This document shows positions 60,813 through 64,000 of a stretch of DNA of 64,000 bases, one piece after another; the stretch's first letter is position 1; every line of letters begins with the position of its first letter. The notes under the pieces were generated by a model, which was not told where the DNA came from, ran no database searches, and saw only the letters and a list, made by a program, of their open reading frames with translations. Origin of the DNA: Nocardia vermiculata NBRC 100427 (lineage in GTDB: Bacteria; Actinomycetota; Actinomycetes; Mycobacteriales; Mycobacteriaceae); contig NZ_BDCA01000021.1 in NCBI RefSeq assembly GCF_001613265.1, positions 62,001 through 126,000 of the forward strand. Reading direction: 5' to 3'. The translations under genes and the position numbers were made by a program.

Positions 60813-61580
60813 GATAAGGGCTCGAGCGTGAGCGACAAGAACGCCGGCGCGCGGCGCAGTTCCTCCCTGTCCGGCGTGGACCTGCACCTGACACTGGGCG
60901 GCAACCACATCCTGCGCGGCGTCGACCTCCATGTGGACGCCGGCCACACCACCACCGTCATCGGCCCCTCCGGCTCCGGAAAATCCACCGTCCTGCGCGT
61001 GCTCAACCGCCTGCACGAACCCGATTCCGGCGACGTGCTGATCGACGGTGTTTCGGTGCTCGGCGAGAATCCGGACCGGTTACGTCGCCGCATCGGCATG
61101 GTGTTCCAGCAATTCAACCTGTTCCCGCACAAATCGGTTGTCGAGAATGTGGCACTGGGTCCCCGCAAATTGCTGGGCCTGAGCAAGGACGCCGCCCGGG
61201 CGCTGGCCCTCGAACAGCTGGAAACGGTCGGCTTGGCCGCCCGCGCCGACACTCGCCCCGGCAACCTGTCCGGTGGCCAGCAACAACGCGTGGCAATTGC
61301 CCGCGCGCTGGCGATGAAACCGGAACTGATGCTGTTCGACGAGGCCACCTCGGCCCTGGACCCGGAACTGGTGAAGGGCGTGCTGTCGCTGATGGCCGAC
61401 CTGGCCTCGGGCGGCATGACCATGATCGTGGTAACCCACGAAATGGGCTTCGCCCGTTCGGTTTCCGACAGCGTGGTGTTCATGGACCAGGGCAAGGTGG
61501 TCGAGTCCGGCGCTCCGGACCGCATCTTCGATAATCCGGAAACCCCCCGCCTGCAACAGTTCCTGTCTCAGATCCTGTAG
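60756..61580 (+). CDS. Amino-acid ABC transporter ATP-binding protein
   Basis: 274 residues. Walker A GPSGSGKST, Q-loop MVFQQFNLFPH, signature LSGGQQQR, Walker B LMLFDEATSALD and switch His VVTHEM are intact, matching GlnQ-type ATPases. The first ~35 residues precede the fold and contain a tandem 8-residue repeat. ATG 60756 overlaps the preceding stop; further in-frame starts at 60780, 60804 and GTG 60828 all belong to the repeat. Confidence 0.93.
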   Translation: MSDQDNTGMSDQDNTGMSDDKGSSVSDKNAGARRSSSLSGVDLHLTLGGNHILRGVDLHVDAGHTTTVIGPSGSGKSTVLRVLNRLHEPDSGDVLIDGVSVLGENPDRLRRRIGMVFQQFNLFPHKSVVENVALGPRKLLGLSKDAARALALEQLETVGLAARADTRPGNLSGGQQQRVAIARALAMKPELMLFDEATSALDPELVKGVLSLMADLASGGMTMIVVTHEMGFARSVSDSVVFMDQGKVVESGAPDRIFDNPETPRLQQFLSQIL

Positions 61581-61610
61581 ATGAAGGTCGGGCCCGGCAA
61601 CGACATGGGC

Positions 61611-63290
61611 TCACTCGGGCCCGTCCCGAAGCGGGCGGAAGAATCTCCGGATGTCGTCCACCAACGGCCCCGGTTGCTCCGCCGCAGCGAAGTGGCCGTC
61701 CTGGCCGACCCCAGTGCACCGTGCGATGACGGACTGGGACGGACGCAGGTGTTCCTCCTCCAGATAGAGGCGGGCCGAGGAGCCTACGGTCCCGGTGAGC
61801 CAGGACAACGTCACATCGGTCAGCAGATAATCGCGGTTGACCACCTGATCGGGGCGCCTGGCAGGATCGACGCCGGCCTGAAACATGTCCAGGGTCCAGG
61901 CGAGCTGCCCGACAGGGGAGTCGCTCAGCGCATATCCGAGAGTCCGGGGGCGGGTGGATCGGGCCGCGCGGGTGCCCGTGCGCTGCTCGGAGAAGTGGGT
62001 GAGGCGCTCGCGCTCGTTGTCGGTCAGCGTGCCGGGGGCGTTCTCGGGCGGAGTCACGAACATGTTGACGTGCACGCCGACAACATGTTCGGGATCGACT
62101 GCCCCGAGGTGGTGGGAGATCGCGTACCCGAGGGCACCGTAGCGCCGGTAGCCGAGCCGGTCCATCAACGCTGCGAAGGCGTGGGCGATGCGCCGGAGGT
62201 CCCATCCCTCATCGCTGAGTGGGGCGGAGAAACCGAAGCCGGGCGGCGACGGCGCAACCACATGGAAGGCATCGGCCGGGTCGGCCCCGTAGGCACGCGG
62301 GTCGGTGAGCGGGCCGATGATCTGCGTGAACTCGGCGACGGATCCGGGCCAGCCATGGTTGAGGATCAAGGGCAGTGCGTCGGGTTCAGGCGAACGAGCG
62401 TGCAGAAAATGGAGATCAGTGCCATCGATAGTGGTGATGAACTGCGGGAATGCGTTCAGCCGCTCCTCTTGGGCACGCCAATCGTAGCTGGTACGCCAGT
62501 ACTCGGCCAGGTCACGAAGACAGTTCGGTGGGACGCCGTCGGACCAGTCGTTCCCGGACTGCCCGACAGGCCAGCGAGTGCGGGCCAGCCGTTCACGAAG
62601 ATCGTCGAGATCCGCCTGTGGAATGCGGATCCGGAAGGGTCGGAGTTCCTCCGGAGCAGCGGCTGCGGGCCCGTTGGGTCCTGTCCCTGCGCCTGTATCG
62701 GCGGGCCCCACTACCGCATGCAGAATGGCCAGGATCGACGACCGGAGGGCATCGTGCCGGAGCGGAAACGCGCTCGGACTCGCGATCTCGTCGAATGTGA
62801 GCCCATGCACGAGCGCCAGCACGAGGCGGGCGCCGTCCTCGGGGCGCTCCATGCCGATCGAGGTCAGAAGCCGGGACGCTCGGGCGAGGAAGCTGTCCCT
62901 GACGTCGATCAGCCCTGCGGCCAGATCTGGCTGCTCGGCAGCCAGCAGCATGATCTCCAGTCGTGCCCGGGTGCGTTCGCGGGTAGGCCCCAGCCAATGC
63001 GCCAGCACGCCCGCAATCAGGTCGGCGCCCTGTGTCAGCAGCGGCGCGTCGGCGAGCTCCGGCGAGACCTCGGCCGCGTCGATGTCCGCGAGCTCGCCGA
63101 CGGCGATGAATTCGACTATGCCCTCGAGCAGCGCCTTTCTGCTGCGGAAGTAGTAGCTGGCCGAGCCGGCGGGGAGCGCGGCACGAGTATCGACGGCACC
63201 ATGGGACAGGCCGTGCAGACCATTGGAGGCGACGACGGCGATTGCGGCCTCGAGCAGTTTCATACGACGAGGCGGGCTGACGCTGGTCAT
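61611..63290 (-). CDS. TetR regulator fused to an epoxide-hydrolase-like domain
   Basis: 559 residues in one frame. Residues 8-60 are a TetR helix-turn-helix (AAIAVVASNGLHGLSHGAVDTRAALPAGSASYYFRSR) and 65-195 its ligand/dimerisation part. A linker of about 20 residues leads to an EHN-type epoxide-hydrolase domain, 215-559: PFRIRIPQADLDDLRERLARTRWP, the oxyanion motif NHGWPGS (311-317), APSPPGFGFS, RPRTLGYALSDSPVGQLAW, LTDVTLSWLTGTVGSSARLY and the C-terminal GHFAAAEQP (His 533). At the nucleophile elbow, where the family has GGDWG, only RYGALGYAI (383-391) remains. Two later family stretches also look shortened. The ATG overlaps the stop of the following SRPBCC-like gene's partner region (4-nt overlap). 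Confidence 0.85.
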   Translation of the reverse strand: MTSVSPPRRMKLLEAAIAVVASNGLHGLSHGAVDTRAALPAGSASYYFRSRKALLEGIVEFIAVGELADIDAAEVSPELADAPLLTQGADLIAGVLAHWLGPTRERTRARLEIMLLAAEQPDLAAGLIDVRDSFLARASRLLTSIGMERPEDGARLVLALVHGLTFDEIASPSAFPLRHDALRSSILAILHAVVGPADTGAGTGPNGPAAAAPEELRPFRIRIPQADLDDLRERLARTRWPVGQSGNDWSDGVPPNCLRDLAEYWRTSYDWRAQEERLNAFPQFITTIDGTDLHFLHARSPEPDALPLILNHGWPGSVAEFTQIIGPLTDPRAYGADPADAFHVVAPSPPGFGFSAPLSDEGWDLRRIAHAFAALMDRLGYRRYGALGYAISHHLGAVDPEHVVGVHVNMFVTPPENAPGTLTDNERERLTHFSEQRTGTRAARSTRPRTLGYALSDSPVGQLAWTLDMFQAGVDPARRPDQVVNRDYLLTDVTLSWLTGTVGSSARLYLEEEHLRPSQSVIARCTGVGQDGHFAAAEQPGPLVDDIRRFFRPLRDGPE

Positions 63291-63853
63291 CGGCCGGTGC
63301 CATTCTTCTGGACGAGCCGGAGCGTGCGCTGCCGGAGTCGCCGCAGCATAGCTCGGCGGATCAGCCCGCTGAAGGGGCGGATGAGTATCCAGTAGGGGCG
63401 CATGGCCCGGCGGGCCTTGTCATCGGTGAAGCCGACGCGGGTGCTGGTGGTCGCCCGAGTCCGTCCATCCGGCAACTCCTCGAAGCACAGGTCTATGGTC
63501 GCTTTCCCATACCCGGGCTCGCTGAAATCGCGGAAGTCCGCAGCGGCGATGTCGGCCCGATTCGCGTGTGCACCGAACTGCCACCATCGTCCGACCAGGC
63601 CCTCCACGAGCTGATGTGGTGGTTCCTCGGCCAATGGGATGAACATCTGTGGTAAATCGCGGTGCGTGTGTCCATGCCGGACGCGGGCGATCACGTCGCG
63701 TACACCGATCAGCAGCTTGGCGATGAGCGGGGGATCCGCAATGCTCATCCCCTGCCATGCGGCCCAGACCGCCTGCGGCGGCGCAGGTATCACCGTGGAG
63801 TGCCGCTCGACATAGGTCGCCGTGGAGAGGAAGTCTTCAGCCAGCGCGCTCAT
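63287..63853 (-). CDS. SRPBCC-like (polyketide cyclase/START-fold) protein
   Basis: 188 residues. The START-like pattern is YVERHSTVIPAPPQAVWAAWQGMS at the N-terminus, LVGRWWQFGAHANRADIAAADFRDFSEPGYGKATIDLCFEELPDGRTRATTSTRVGFTDDKARRAMRPYWILIRPFSGLIRR toward the C-terminus, the last part typical of SRPBCC ligand-binding proteins. ATG 63853 is chosen over GTG 63862. The gene is first in an operon with the TetR-hydrolase fusion (4-nt overlap) and carries two direct repeats in its promoter. Ligand unknown. Confidence 0.75.
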   Translation of the reverse strand: MSALAEDFLSTATYVERHSTVIPAPPQAVWAAWQGMSIADPPLIAKLLIGVRDVIARVRHGHTHRDLPQMFIPLAEEPPHQLVEGLVGRWWQFGAHANRADIAAADFRDFSEPGYGKATIDLCFEELPDGRTRATTSTRVGFTDDKARRAMRPYWILIRPFSGLIRRAMLRRLRQRTLRLVQKNGTGR

Positions 63854-63870
63854 ATTGCCCACCTTTGGAC

Positions 63871-63904
63871 TCTACGATTCTAGATTTACCTCTACGACTC
63901 TAGA
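63871..63904. promoter_or_regulatory. Direct repeats TCTACGAYTCTAGA, 20 bp apart
   Basis: TCTACGATTCTAGA (63871-63884) and TCTACGACTCTAGA (63891-63904) differ at one base and begin exactly 20 bp apart, about two helical turns. Each has TCTA/TAGA ends. They lie 18 and 38 bp upstream of the SRPBCC gene start, a fitting operator for the TetR domain in the same operon. Confidence 0.65.
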
Positions 63905-63911
63905 GAAAGGC

Positions 63912-64000
63912 TTAGTGGCGGGCAAGTCCGCGCAGTTCGGGTTTCTCGATCCAGCGTGAGGACACGAGCCAACCGTTGGGATCAGACGCCGTACAACCTG
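63912..64000 (-). CDS. C-terminal end of an unidentified protein (gene continues beyond window)
   Basis: The last 29 codons of a minus-strand frame end at TAA 63912 with GWLVSSRWIEKPELRGLARH. The codon pattern (GC-rich third positions) is that of a real gene, but the piece is too short to identify. Confidence 0.45.
   Translation of the reverse strand, partial: GCTASDPNGWLVSSRWIEKPELRGLARH

Overview
The window looks like chromosome of a mycolate-containing actinomycete, most likely Nocardia or a close relative. The DNA is GC-rich with dense, short-spaced genes and many GTG starts. It carries a MmpL3 mycolate transporter, a DprE1-like oxidase, type VII secretion (ESX) accessory genes, an F420-type luciferase-like oxidoreductase and glucosylglycerate hydrolase. 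The order pckA - two dynamin-like genes - trmB - NYN protein - mmpL3 - AI-2E-type transporter is the mirror image of Mycobacterium tuberculosis Rv0211-Rv0205. The divergent glycosyltransferase/methyltransferase pair corresponds to Rv0225/Rv0224c.

Accessory left arm (1-13.2 kb): two tandem, overlapping type I methyltransferase (hsdM) genes, an XRE/DUF397 regulator pair with a divergent operon of three tiny genes, then two ESX-associated loci facing each other. The first (5.3-8.4 kb) encodes a WXG100-like protein, a DUF3558 lipoprotein, a PPE-like protein with a Pro/Gly-rich tail and an EspG-type chaperone. The second (8.6-11.9 kb) encodes a DUF2580-like small protein, a 757-residue WXG protein and a lipoprotein. 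A frameshifted alpha/beta-hydrolase and an orphan antitoxin-like gene close this arm.

Envelope and core region (13.3-46.5 kb): glycosyltransferase/methyltransferase, pckA, dynamin-like pair, trmB, mmpL3, a two-component system with an AI-2E-type transporter and a DUF1707 protein, a membrane adenylate cyclase, a flippase-like protein, a penicillin-binding-protein homologue lacking its active-site motifs, aroQ, glycerate kinase, secreted peptidase, YqgE, glutamate dehydrogenase, AraC regulator and others.

Right arm (46.5-64 kb): HAD phosphatase, SdpI-like protein, a hipBA module with three evenly spaced operators, a DprE1 homologue with Ser at the benzothiazinone-target Cys position, leuS, a polysaccharide deacetylase, glucosylglycerate hydrolase, a GH25 lysozyme, an amino-acid ABC transporter with fused binding protein and permease, and a TetR regulator fused in frame to an epoxide-hydrolase-like domain that has lost its nucleophile.

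No rRNA, tRNA, CRISPR array, insertion sequence or prophage was recognised. All homology statements rest on motif recognition by eye; no database search was run.
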